From: Gemmatimonadota bacterium
Lineage (GTDB): Bacteria > Gemmatimonadota > Gemmatimonadetes > Longimicrobiales > Gaopeijiaceae
Assembly (NCBI GenBank): GCA_028875075.1
Contig: JAPPGF010000011.1
Coordinates: 113,643 to 177,642 of the forward strand
Length of the DNA: 64,000 nucleotides
Reading direction: 5' to 3'
Below the pieces are notes generated by a model. That model did no database searches, had not been told where the DNA came from, and worked only from the letters and a program-made list of their open reading frames with translations. This document shows, one piece after another, positions 35,072 to 42,891 of the stretch; the stretch's first letter is position 1; each line of letters opens with the position of its first letter. Both the position numbers and the translations under genes were made by a program.

Positions 35072-35555
35072 GATCCCTTGCCCCGTGTCCGTACGTCTCT
35101 GCCAAACGTTTGCGCGCCCGAGCGAGCGTCGTGCCCACCGCTCCCGGCGCGAGTCCTGTCTCGGCCGCGATCTCCGCGTAGCTCATTCCCCCGTCCCAGA
35201 GCAACAGCACCTCACGATCCCGTTCGGATAGGCACTCAAGCGCCTCGCGCACGCGCTGTGCTCGCTCGGCGCGGATGAGTTCGGTTTCGGGATCGGTCGA
35301 CGTCTCCACGGTTAGGCCTCCCTGGATCAGCGCCAGGTGGCGCTTGCGCCGAATCATCGTGCGCGCTTCGTCGCGCGCCAAGTTCGCCGCAACCGCAAAA
35401 AGGAAAGGCCGCGGCTTGTCGGGTCGCTCGCGCAAGGCCCTGACAAACGCTTCTTGGGCCAAATCGCGCGCCCTCTCCTCGTCCCACACCTTGCGGTGCA
35501 GAAAGCGCACCAAGTCGGGGAAGATGGAACTGTAGAGGCAGCCCCAGTCGTTCAC
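35055..35555 (-). CDS. RNA polymerase sigma factor, ECF family
   Basis: About 166 residues. Start at GTG (NDWGCLYSSIFPDLVRFLHR) with GAGAGG upstream; the extension before it overlaps the preceding gene. Region 2 shows RARDLAQEAFVRALRERPD and FLFAVAANLARDEARTMIRR. Region 4 shows LSERDREVLLLWDGGMSYAE and the recognition helix GLAPGAVGTTLARARKRLAE. It begins 14 bases after the stop of the VIT/vWA gene and overlaps the anti-sigma gene downstream, so all three form one operon. This placement suggests the vWA protein is either a regulon member or part of the signal sensing. Confidence 0.9.
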   Translation of the reverse strand: MNDWGCLYSSIFPDLVRFLHRKVWDEERARDLAQEAFVRALRERPDKPRPFLFAVAANLARDEARTMIRRKRHLALIQGGLTVETSTDPETELIRAERAQRVREALECLSERDREVLLLWDGGMSYAEIAAETGLAPGAVGTTLARARKRLAETYGHGARDHVARG

Positions 35556-35568
35556 GATGCCGCCTCTC

Positions 35569-37884
35569 TCACTCTGCCCCCCGAAAGTCGGCAATCAGGC
35601 CTGTGAGCCGATCGGGCGGCAACCTCTCGTGACCGGTCTCGTCCAGCCGCAGGCGCACCCGCACGCCCGCCACCTCGACCCGCCCGAGCTCCCGATTGAT
35701 CACAGCCACCTCGGGGAGCGAGGCCACCACGTCGAACCAGGCTCGGCTGAAGAGCTTCACGGTGATCACGTGCGCTCGGTCGGAGGTAGAAGGGGTCCTA
35801 TCGATCCATACCCCGTCGATTCGCTCGAAGAGCCGGCCGTAGACGACACGGCGACCCGCGCCGGCCAGGCCCAGACCGGATGCAAGCTCATCCTCCGCCG
35901 CGTCCACGTCAGGAACCCGTGAAACGTCCCTGAGCCGGCGCGCGCGCACGGCGGATGCCACCGCTCGGATTCCCTGTGCCTCCGCGGCGCTCGCAGGAGG
36001 CGCAGTCAGATTCAGCCTCAAGCCGCCGGGGCGTGACCCTTTTCCCACCGCCACGGCCACCTCCGCCTGGGACACCAGATGGGCAGTGTATTCACTCGGC
36101 AAACCGTAGCGGAGCGCAATCTTCTTGATTTCTCCGATCAGCGAGGTCGTGGGCCCTTCCAGCCACACCTGCCGGGTGAGGTGTCCCAGCTTCCGTGAGG
36201 CCCACAGCCTGGGCAGGTAGCCGTTCACGTCGTTACGGGGCGGGAAGGACCCTTCGACGGCGAACCGTTCGGTCCGCCCCGCATGACGCCCTGTCAACAC
36301 CAGGTCGCCTTCGCCCTCTCCCTGGTAGCGACCGAGCAGCAAGAGTTCCTGGCCGGCGAACACGTCCGGGAGGGTCACGGGATAGACTTCGTGTAGCTCG
36401 GCGGGCGCGCTGGCCAGCCGTACGTCGGTCAATACAGGGTGCCGGATCTTGGCCGCGAGTAACGACAGTGCGCGTTCGACGCTCTCGCCGGGCTGCACAT
36501 AGTCCGTCGAGCCGCGTGTCGCGCTCGACAGCCGATCCAGCAGGTAGGTGTTCACATCGCTGCTGAGACCGAACGCGAACACACGAGCGCGCGCCCGGGC
36601 GCGCTCGGCGGTGTCGGCGATCCGCTCGGGGTTCTGCTCGCCGATAGTCGGCAGGCCGTCAGTGATAAAGATCACCACTGGCAGGCGACCTTCGCCTGGT
36701 ACGACGCGGAACGCTTCTTCAAGTGCGGCGGCGATGTTGGTACCCCCGTCAGCGGCGAGCGCATCGACCCACGCACTGGCCTCGTCGAGCCTAGCCGCGT
36801 CGGCAACCCACCAGCCCTCGCCGAGTACGCGCACACCGCTGCTGAAGGAAACCAGCCGAAAACGGTCGGCTGGTTCCAGGGATTCAAGCAGCCCGTGCAG
36901 AGCCTCGCGTGCCTGGGCGATCTTCACCCCGGCCATCGAGCCCGACACGTCCACCGCCACCGTCATGTCCCTGGGTTCGGCCTCGGCGTCAACCCGGCCT
37001 GGAGAGAGCGTCAGCATGAGGTAACCGTCCTCACCGACGGGACGGTGAGTGACGAGCGTGAGGCCCACGCCCGGGCGAGCAAGCGGCAGGAAGACCGACA
37101 GCTCCCCGGGCAGTTCGTCCCCGTCCAACTGCACGACCAGCCGGCCGTTGCGGCGACGGTGCACCAGCGCATGGGTCGGGGAGAACGGATCGAGGTAGGC
37201 CTCGCCGTCTGCGGCGACGAGCTCGAAGCTAGTGCGGACGGCGCGATCGTCCCGGTCCTCGCCTTGGCTGCTCTGATCTTGCTGCGGATCACCTCGACCA
37301 GTACGCGACCGAGGCGGGCGCGTACCGCTCGTCCGCACCCCGCCCGCGTAGCGGAAATGGAGCGCATCGCCCGACATCTCAAGGAGCTGCGTGTAGCGAA
37401 GCTGGACCTTGAGCTCCTCGCCCGGCTCCATCGGGAAGACGCGCGCGCGCAGTAGTCCATGTCCCACCAGCTCGATCAGCGCCGGATCGGCATGCCGCCG
37501 GATCATCTCCTCGTAGATCGCGCGCGCCTGCTCACGATCCATGGTGGCGCCGTCCAGTTCCTCCTCGCCTTGCCAGAGGGAGAAGTCCGAGAACGCTGCC
37601 TCGCCCGGTAGCGGATAGAAGTACTCGCCTTCGGCCAAATGCGGCGCCCCGTTCCTGAACCACTCGGAGAGCTCTACATGGGCCACCCGCCCCTCGACCG
37701 TCACCCGCACCTCAGCTCGGGTCTTCTCGACGGCCCAACTCCCCAGGGGTATGGGGCGGCTGGGGAGAGGCTCAATCCAGCCCTGAGCGACGAGGGCCGG
37801 GGTGTATGCAGACAACGGCAGCAGCGCCAGCGCAAGCCTGTTCAGTGGCCCTCTCAGCTGACCTCGGAGAAAGAACCGGGACAT
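35569..37884 (-). CDS. VIT and von Willebrand factor A domain protein, exported
   Basis: About 771 residues. The start at MSRFFLRGQLRGPLNRLALA is preceded by GGAGG and opens with a signal peptide ending near ALVAQG. Next is a VIT (vault inter-alpha-trypsin) domain: EKTRAEVRVTVEGRVAHVEL through EYFYPLPGEAAFSDFSLW and MEPGEELKVQLRYTQLL. A vWA domain follows with an intact MIDAS: TVAVDVSGSMAGVKIAQ (DxSxS), GGTNIAAAL (Thr) and FITDGLPTIGE (Asp). The C-terminal 250 residues contain conserved NDVNGYLPRLWASRKLGHL, typical of inter-alpha-inhibitor-like bacterial proteins. A metal-dependent adhesion or assembly role outside the cytoplasm is expected. First gene of the vWA-sigma-anti-sigma operon. Confidence 0.9.
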   Translation of the reverse strand: MSRFFLRGQLRGPLNRLALALLPLSAYTPALVAQGWIEPLPSRPIPLGSWAVEKTRAEVRVTVEGRVAHVELSEWFRNGAPHLAEGEYFYPLPGEAAFSDFSLWQGEEELDGATMDREQARAIYEEMIRRHADPALIELVGHGLLRARVFPMEPGEELKVQLRYTQLLEMSGDALHFRYAGGVRTSGTRPPRSRTGRGDPQQDQSSQGEDRDDRAVRTSFELVAADGEAYLDPFSPTHALVHRRRNGRLVVQLDGDELPGELSVFLPLARPGVGLTLVTHRPVGEDGYLMLTLSPGRVDAEAEPRDMTVAVDVSGSMAGVKIAQAREALHGLLESLEPADRFRLVSFSSGVRVLGEGWWVADAARLDEASAWVDALAADGGTNIAAALEEAFRVVPGEGRLPVVIFITDGLPTIGEQNPERIADTAERARARARVFAFGLSSDVNTYLLDRLSSATRGSTDYVQPGESVERALSLLAAKIRHPVLTDVRLASAPAELHEVYPVTLPDVFAGQELLLLGRYQGEGEGDLVLTGRHAGRTERFAVEGSFPPRNDVNGYLPRLWASRKLGHLTRQVWLEGPTTSLIGEIKKIALRYGLPSEYTAHLVSQAEVAVAVGKGSRPGGLRLNLTAPPASAAEAQGIRAVASAVRARRLRDVSRVPDVDAAEDELASGLGLAGAGRRVVYGRLFERIDGVWIDRTPSTSDRAHVITVKLFSRAWFDVVASLPEVAVINRELGRVEVAGVRVRLRLDETGHERLPPDRLTGLIADFRGAE

Positions 37885-38268
37885 TGCGACCTCCGGTAGG
37901 ATTGGCACTTCCGGCTCCGGAGCGAGAGCCGCACCTGGCACTATGAATCGGTGTTTGACCCAACGGGGTGACGCGGCACGGGAAGCGGCTTGCACACTGG
38001 TGTGGACCGCGCGCCAAGTAGTAGCGCCTGCCCGTCCTTCCCAGTTGAATCCCGGTGGCCGGAAACCGGACCTGAAGGATCCGAAGTCCCTAGGACTTGG
38101 CGGCCTGCCGCATCGCGGGATTCAATACGACCGTTGCGGAGGCTTCGCGAGGTTCGTGCCCCGTCATCCGACCGCGCCGATGCTAGCGCCCCGGTAGCTT
38201 CTGCTGATCGACATCTCGCTCGTCGCCGAAGGGCTCAATCAGCCGAGGCGCGGCAGGCCGCCTGAACC
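37885..38268. other. Intergenic region upstream of the vWA operon, no gene seen
   Basis: About 380 bases between the sulfocyanin-like gene stop and the vWA gene start, both minus strand. I see no coding frame with normal codon use, no tRNA and no strong hairpin. It presumably contains the promoter of the vWA-sigma-anti-sigma operon, perhaps one read by that sigma factor itself; I could not define it. Confidence 0.5.
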
Positions 38269-38826
38269 CTACATGGCACCCGCAGGCTCGACCGTGAAGT
38301 TGATCCACATCCCCGCCGTGGCGTGTCCGGGAACGTAGCACACCAGCGCGTACTCTCCGGGGGTCGAAGCGGTAAAGGTGATTGTCTCGCTCTCACCGGC
38401 TCTCGTGGACTCGGTCGACGACGCGGGCTCCGACGATATCGCGCCGTCGAACACCGGCGTCGGATCGGGCGTGGCCGGCCAGGACCCAGCAGGCTTCTCC
38501 GAGACGCCGATGCTGTGGCCGATGTTGGGGTCGTTGTTCGAGAAGTTGATCGTCACGGTGGCCCCTTCAGGCACTGACACCGTGAAGTTCCCGCTGGCAT
38601 ATCCGTTGAGATTCCAGTTGTTGTTCGTGGCGTTGCTACCGGCGACGACTCCCAGCGCCACGGTATTCGTGGCGCTGTCCACCTGCATCCAGTCGGCAAC
38701 GGCGGACGGAGGGGCCGGCATCCGCATCTCGACCGGAGGCGCCCCCTCCGCGGAATAGTCCTCGCCGCAACCGGCGGCACTCATATTGAATAGCGCGACG
38801 CCGACGATCACCCAACTTCGTATCAT
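38269..38826 (-). CDS. Sulfocyanin-like blue copper lipoprotein
   Basis: About 185 residues. The ATG chosen opens with a lipoprotein signal (MIRSWVIVGVALFNMSAAGC; GGGAGG lies upstream). The mature protein is a cupredoxin. SNATNNNWNLNGYASGNFTV and VTINFSNNDPNIGHSIGVSE match the sulfocyanin type rather than plastocyanin, and the type-1 copper ligands are His in IGHSIG, then Cys, His and Met in CYVPGHATAGMW. Sulfocyanins carry electrons between respiratory complexes in archaea, and homologues exist in bacteria. The role here is periplasmic electron transfer to an unknown oxidase or reductase. The upstream neighbour is argJ; no oxidase genes are adjacent. Confidence 0.85.
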   Translation of the reverse strand: MIRSWVIVGVALFNMSAAGCGEDYSAEGAPPVEMRMPAPPSAVADWMQVDSATNTVALGVVAGSNATNNNWNLNGYASGNFTVSVPEGATVTINFSNNDPNIGHSIGVSEKPAGSWPATPDPTPVFDGAISSEPASSTESTRAGESETITFTASTPGEYALVCYVPGHATAGMWINFTVEPAGAM

Positions 38827-38957
38827 GGTTCCGCGAGCCTCCCGGGGCGTTCGGCCAGCTGCCGTCGCTTCGTGACAACGTCGCGGACCTGCGCACTTAC
38901 GGCCACTTTCGGCAGCCACCTCCGCGAGGGACACCGCATGTGCTGCCCGAGCAAACG

Positions 38958-40133
38958 TCAACTGGAGTAGTAGGCGGCGTTCTCGGAAACGTAGCCGGGT
39001 GTAAGATCACAGCCCCAGGCCCGCGCCTCTCCCGCGCCTACCCCGAGATCGATGGTCAAGTCAACTGGATCCTCGCCCAAGAGATGTCGCACGCGGGGCT
39101 CGTCAAAGTCCGCCGGGCCACCTGCTGTGACCACCCTCACCCCGTTTATGGCAGCCGTGAGCCGGTCAGGATCCACCCTGCACTCGAAACACTTTCCTAC
39201 CGCCATCATGATCCGCCCGACGTTCGGATCGCCGCCGTAGACCATCGTCTTGACCAACGGCGAGTTCACCAGCGACTTGGCCACGCGTCGAGCCTGCGTG
39301 CAGTCTGCAGCCCCGAGGACGCTCACGCGAAGGAGTCGCGTCGCACCCTCGCCGTCCCGGGCCAATGTCTCGACCATCATAGTGAGCGCGGTGCGGAGAC
39401 CTGCCTCCAAGGCGGCGGGATCGATGGCCCCGCTCCTTCCATTAGCGATTGCTACGCACGTGTCTGACGTCGACGTATCGGTGTCGACGGACAACATGTT
39501 AAGCGTATGCTCTACCGCGCGCCGCAATGCGCAATCGAGGTCCCTGTGCTCGACCGCCGCGTCGGTGAATACGTAGCAAAGCATAGTCGCCATGTCAGGC
39601 TGGATCATCCCTGAACCCTTGGCCACCACCGTGAGCACCGCGTCCCCGAGGGACAGCGAGAGCGCCTTGGGGTGTGTATCGGTCGTCATGATGCCTTCGG
39701 CAGCCACGAGGGGGTCGTCCTGGAGCGCCGCGACGAGCGTCTCCATGGCGTCCTCGATGAGATCGATCGGCAATGGCGCCCCGATCACTCCCGTAGAACT
39801 CATCAACACGAGCTCAGGTGCGATCTTCAGCGCCCGCGCCACTGCAGTTCCCATCCGACGAGCTTTTCGGATGCCCTCCTGCCCAGTGCCGACGTTAGCC
39901 ACCCGGCTGTTCACGACAACAGCCTGGAGCCGTCCGGAGCGGATCAGCTCGCGACCGACGATCACGGGTGCCCCGGGAACCAGGTTGCGCGTGAAGACTC
40001 CGGCGGCCACCCCCGGAACCTCGGAAGCGAAGAGCGAGAGGTCCCTGCCCGCGGCTTTGATGCCACAGTTTATCGCGGCGCAGCGGAAGCCGCGTGGAAG
40101 TCGCGCTGGAGCATGGAAGACAGCGTCGGTCAT
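38958..40133 (-). CDS. argJ: Bifunctional ornithine/glutamate N-acetyltransferase-like ArgJ
   Basis: ArgJ transfers acetyl from N-acetylornithine to glutamate in arginine synthesis, after self-cleavage before a Thr. The cleavage site is visible in SGMIQPDMATMLCYVFTD, with the Thr of ATML as N-terminal nucleophile of the beta chain. ASEVPGVAAGVFTRN is the usual N-terminal signature, and KTMVYGGDPNVGRIMMAVGK the C-terminal one. The segment normally NSGNANACTG reads NSRVANVGTG, a divergence near the substrate pocket. Length 391 residues, normal. Bifunctional versus monofunctional cannot be judged. A terminator-like hairpin lies 29 bases before the start (see that entry). No other arg gene is nearby. 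Confidence 0.9.
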   Translation of the reverse strand: MTDAVFHAPARLPRGFRCAAINCGIKAAGRDLSLFASEVPGVAAGVFTRNLVPGAPVIVGRELIRSGRLQAVVVNSRVANVGTGQEGIRKARRMGTAVARALKIAPELVLMSSTGVIGAPLPIDLIEDAMETLVAALQDDPLVAAEGIMTTDTHPKALSLSLGDAVLTVVAKGSGMIQPDMATMLCYVFTDAAVEHRDLDCALRRAVEHTLNMLSVDTDTSTSDTCVAIANGRSGAIDPAALEAGLRTALTMMVETLARDGEGATRLLRVSVLGAADCTQARRVAKSLVNSPLVKTMVYGGDPNVGRIMMAVGKCFECRVDPDRLTAAINGVRVVTAGGPADFDEPRVRHLLGEDPVDLTIDLGVGAGEARAWGCDLTPGYVSENAAYYSS

Positions 40134-40161
40134 GGAGCAGCAAAGCTAGGCCACGAGGCAG

Positions 40162-40184
40162 AAAAACGAAGGGGCCCGCCCCTT
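40162..40184 (-). terminator. Terminator-like hairpin just upstream of argJ
   Basis: On the minus strand AAGGGG-CGGG-CCCCTT is followed by CGTTTTTC, the form of a Rho-independent terminator. It lies 29 bases before the argJ ATG and faces into argJ. No gene on the minus strand ends upstream, so it would stop a transcript starting in the 400-base leader region before argJ. This suggests attenuation. Confidence 0.6.
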
Positions 40185-40573
40185 ATGGTCTGGCCCGCGA
40201 ATCCGCAGCGCGTGGAATCGCCCCCCGCGTGCCCACCGGCTGGCCTCCCAACTGCGAGTCGCCGGGACTCCCGAGTAAGCCCCGCTTGCCATGTGTTGCA
40301 CGGCCCCGGCGGTCTCAACATCCCCTCCGGGACTGCAGACGCGTGACGGCCAACAGCACGCACGAGAGCTTCTACCGACCGAGCGGCGCCACCGTTTCAG
40401 CCTGCACGGGGCAAGACAGACCGAGGCGCTGCGATCGTGACTGGCGACAGCATGCGATCCGGGGCGAGGAGGTCCCCGGTGAGTGAGGACTCCGGAGCCG
40501 CGGACAGGCGCTCTGCCGTTCAAACGTCGCACTCCGCGCGCCGCAGCTCGCGAGGTCTCTCTACTCTGCTACG
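40185..40573 (-). other. Long untranslated leader region of argJ
   Basis: About 390 bases with no convincing gene on either strand. On the minus strand a 62-codon frame begins at an ATG with GGAGG directly in front (40321) and ends with a TGA sharing ATGA with the argJ start (40130-40133). It holds about eight Arg codons, but GC-rich DNA makes Arg common by chance. The hairpin at 40162-40184 lies in this frame. Coupled leader peptide or non-coding leader are both possible. Confidence 0.35.
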
Positions 40574-40864
40574 ATGGAGATTGCCGGCGCCCCCAGCCGA
40601 TTCAGCAGGTCGAGCGAAACTTCAGCTGTACTCGCCCGCATCATGAAGTACAACACAGAGGGCCTGTTCCAGTACTTCTTCGGTACGTATGGGAACTGGC
40701 CGGGCGGCCTCATGCGTCCACACGACTTCGGCGTCGACACCGACGGGACACTCTACATCGCCAGCTACGACGGCAGATACGTGAGCAAGCTCGTGCCGAA
40801 GCCCGACGCCGACGTGAGTCAGTTGATCGGCCAACCGATAGTGGTGCCCAGGGAGGCCAACTGA
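40574..40864 (+). pseudogene. Remnant of an NHL-repeat beta-propeller protein (C-terminal end)
   Basis: The frame from about 40643 reads KYNTEGLFQYFFGTYGNWPG and GGLMRPHDFGVDTDGTLYIA, then ends SQLIGQPIVVPREAN. This is the last propeller blade and tail of NHL/6-bladed propeller proteins (peptidyl-alpha-hydroxyglycine-lyase-like), which are normally over 300 residues with a signal peptide. Only about 75 codons of it remain, preceded by unrelated sequence and no upstream blades. It is therefore most likely a decayed gene rather than a working small protein. Confidence 0.7.
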
Positions 40865-40956
40865 TCCTGAACACCGGGGGCCCTGCCCTCGACCGTCCAG
40901 GCCAGTTCCTCCCCCCGTTGGAGGCTGTCACTCGGACGCAGGGGATGCCTGGCACA

Positions 40957-40994
40957 CAAACAAAGCCGCCGTAGGCCTTACGGCCTGCGGCGGC
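40957..40994 (-). terminator. Terminator after tRNA-Arg
   Basis: Minus strand: GCCGCCGCAGGCC-GTAA-GGCCTACGGCGGC, a 13-bp near-perfect hairpin (one mismatch), followed by TTTGTTTGT. It lies 16 bases after the tRNA-Arg 3' end. Confidence 0.8.
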
Positions 40995-41010
40995 CAAGCA
41001 CTTTCAGAGG

Positions 41011-41084
41011 CGCGCTCGACAGGATTCGAACCTGTGACCTTCGGCTCCGGAGGCCGACGCTCTATCCAACTGAGCTACGAGCGC
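41011..41084 (-). tRNA. tRNA-Arg (anticodon CCG)
   Basis: 74 nt cloverleaf on the minus strand. The acceptor stem GCGCTCG pairs with CGAGCGC and the discriminator is G. The D arm is GCTC...GAGC and the anticodon stem TCGGC/GCCGA encloses loop CTCCGGA with anticodon CCG, reading CGG codons. The T arm is ACAGG-TTCGAAT-CCTGT. The 3' CCA is not encoded (CCT follows), so it is added after transcription. Confidence 0.96.
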
Positions 41085-41103
41085 AGGTTTCGGCGTGAAT
41101 CGA

Positions 41104-41132
41104 ACGTTCGCCGGGCACAACGAACGGGTCAA
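41104..41132 (-). promoter_or_regulatory. Candidate promoter of tRNA-Arg
   Basis: Minus strand TTGACC, a 17-base spacer and GAACGT, about 20 bases before the tRNA. The -35 is close to consensus; the -10 is weak. Confidence 0.4.
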
Positions 41133-41160
41133 GCGAGGCCGTGGCGGAGGAGTCCGCGGG

Positions 41161-41191
41161 GCGCCCGGGCGGCAGTGCCGCCGCGGGCGCC
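41161..41191 (-). terminator. GC-rich hairpin after RNase P RNA
   Basis: Minus strand GCGCCCGCGGCGGCA facing TGCCGCCCGGGCGC makes a long GC-only stem immediately after the rnpB 3' end. It lacks a T run, so termination would not be of the classical intrinsic kind; it may act as a 3' boundary for processing. Confidence 0.45.
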
Positions 41192-41195
41192 ACCA

Positions 41196-41580
41196 TCGAG
41201 CGCGCGGAATAAGCCGAGTTCTGTCCCCGCCGAAGCGGGGGAGGACCATTTCTCTGGGACCGGCGTCGCCGCCGGCCTCTAGCGACCTACCCGGGACTCG
41301 GACGGGGCGGGCCACCCCTCGTCCCCTATTTGGCCTTGCTCCGGGTGGGGCTTGCCGTGCGACATCCGTTACCGGACGCCCGGTGCGCTCTTACCGCACC
41401 GTTTCACCCTTGCCTGAGCCTCCTCGCGGAGGCCATCGGCGGTCTGCTCTCTGTTGCGCTTTCCGTCGCCGCCACCAGACGGCGCCCGGGCGTTACCCGG
41501 CACCCTGCCCTGTGGAGCTCGGACTTTCCTCCGGTAGCTTGGCGACCAAGGTCGTGCTACCGGCGATCCTCACTCGCACA
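41196..41580 (-). ncRNA. rnpB: RNase P RNA, bacterial class A
   Basis: The catalytic RNA that matures tRNA 5' ends. The conserved 5' core GGAGGAAAGTCCGAGCTCC followed by ACAGGGCAGGGTGCCGGGTAA lies near 41490-41540 on the minus strand. The J-region GGTGAAACGGTGCGGTAAGA is in the middle, and the 3' core ACAGAACTCGGCTTA lies near 41204-41225. The ends CGAGTGAGGA and TCCGCGCGCTCG can pair as P1. The length of about 385 nt and the layout fit class A. Both boundaries are estimates within a few bases. Confidence 0.95.
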
Positions 41581-41590
41581 CCCGACCAAG

Positions 41591-41619
41591 ACGATACCCC
41601 CTGCCCAGTCGATTGTCCC
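41591..41619 (-). promoter_or_regulatory. Candidate promoter of rnpB
   Basis: Minus strand GGGACA, a 17-base spacer and TATCGT. The predicted start falls at the first bases of rnpB, about 7 bases past the -10. Confidence 0.5.
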
Positions 41620-42120
41620 GAAGCGCGGCCGAGAGCCGACACGGCTCGGACAACCCTGGAGTTGGTCCCCTGGCAATCCACGATTCCAGCAACCATGGAC
41701 CGGACCCGCGCGGGCGTGTTACGGGCTGCGCCGACAGAGCTGCAGAACCAAGCGAATGTACCGGGTGTGCGCGGATGACAAGTCGGCCAACACGAACCCG
41801 TCGTCCACGCTGCGTGTCGAGAGCTTCCGTCGCGCCGCCCTGGATCTGCCGGCTCGACCGCCCTCGCCACCCCGCTTGAGCGGCAGAGATGACGACGGCG
41901 CTCGCCGATCTCCGGACGCCCGAGTCCCACCGCGCGGGCGCTCGTTCCCCGGCCGGGACATTCCTGCCCGAGGCGGGTAGGAAGGCATCGGAGGATAGTG
42001 GGTGTCAAGCAGTAAGTGGTTCGAGCAGTGTGGTTCCGGCATGACGGCAGTGCCACGGAAGCCACATGGCTGAGCTTGGCGGTCCCCGTGTCCGCGGCCA
42101 GAGCTCATATTGGAGTCTCC
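41620..42120. other. Intergenic region, nothing recognised
   Basis: About 500 bases between the divergent rnpB and outer-membrane-protein genes. It should contain the promoter of the plus-strand pair at 42121-44091. No gene, RNA or repeat is evident. Confidence 0.5.
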
Positions 42121-42882
42121 ATGGGAGCCCGAATCGCAGTCGGCCTGGTCAAGGCCGGTGTCATCGCCCTCGCGGCCCTTGCGCACGAACTACCGGCAGA
42201 GCCTGCGGCCGCGCAACAGCGTGACTTCCTGTTCGGCAAGCCGCACGTGACGGTCGGCGCTCGCCTGGGCTTGGCTGCGCCCACTGCGGGCAGCGAGGTT
42301 TTCGACTTCACAACCGAGGAGCTCACCGTCAAGCGCGGTGACTTCGCCGCGATTGACTTCGAAGTGGAACTCGGCGTGCGTCTGCGCGACCGTCTCGATC
42401 TCGCGCTCAACATCGGGCACAGCGAGAGCAATACCCGATCCGAGTTCCGCAACTGGGTGGGAGCAGATGACCTCCCGATCGAGCAGACGACCCGTTTCGC
42501 GCTGACGCCGGTTACCCTCGGCGCCAAAGCGTACCTGAAGGATCGCGGCCGAGCCGTGAGTCGGTTCGCGTGGGTGCCGGACCGGTGGTCGCCCTACGCG
42601 GCGGCAGGAGGGGGCTTGATCGTGTACAAGTTCAGCCAGCATGGAGAGTTCGTAGACTACGACACCCGAGATGTCTTCCAGGCCACTTTCACGTCCGAAG
42701 GCGTGGCCCCGACGCTCTACGGCGGGGCGGGAATCGAGCTCTCGCTCGGTCGGAGTCTCCTTGCCACTGGTGAAGTCCGCTACCTATGGTCGAGAGCGGG
42801 TATGAGCCGGGATTTCGTGGATTTCGATGCCATTGACCTTTCCAGCCGCCAGTTGGTGCTCGGCCTAGCGGTCCGCTTCTAG
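42121..42882 (+). CDS. Outer-membrane beta-barrel protein of unknown function
   Basis: 253 residues, starting at an ATG with GGAG 6 bases upstream. The signal peptide ends near PAAAQQ. The mature part alternates hydrophobic and polar residues in strands (AAIDFEVELGVRLRDRLDLA, TTRFALTPVTLGAKAYL, LVLGLAVRF). It ends with Phe, the usual signal for outer-membrane insertion. The tyrosine/glycine-rich central part (WSPYAAAGGGLIVYKFSQHG) is typical of small OmpA/OmpW-like barrels. No specific family is assigned. Ten bases upstream of the next exported gene, probably co-transcribed. Confidence 0.75.
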   Translation: MGARIAVGLVKAGVIALAALAHELPAEPAAAQQRDFLFGKPHVTVGARLGLAAPTAGSEVFDFTTEELTVKRGDFAAIDFEVELGVRLRDRLDLALNIGHSESNTRSEFRNWVGADDLPIEQTTRFALTPVTLGAKAYLKDRGRAVSRFAWVPDRWSPYAAAGGGLIVYKFSQHGEFVDYDTRDVFQATFTSEGVAPTLYGGAGIELSLGRSLLATGEVRYLWSRAGMSRDFVDFDAIDLSSRQLVLGLAVRF

Positions 42883-42891
42883 GAGCCTGCG

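Noticed and set aside
40400..40440. GGTGGCGCCGC on the minus strand resembling the T-box core upstream of argJ
   Set aside because: No terminator follows at T-box distance (the hairpin is over 200 bases away) and no stem I or specifier loop could be traced.
41161..41191. CRISPR or IS inverted repeat
   Set aside because: A single hairpin at the end of rnpB; no repeated copies and no transposase in the window.
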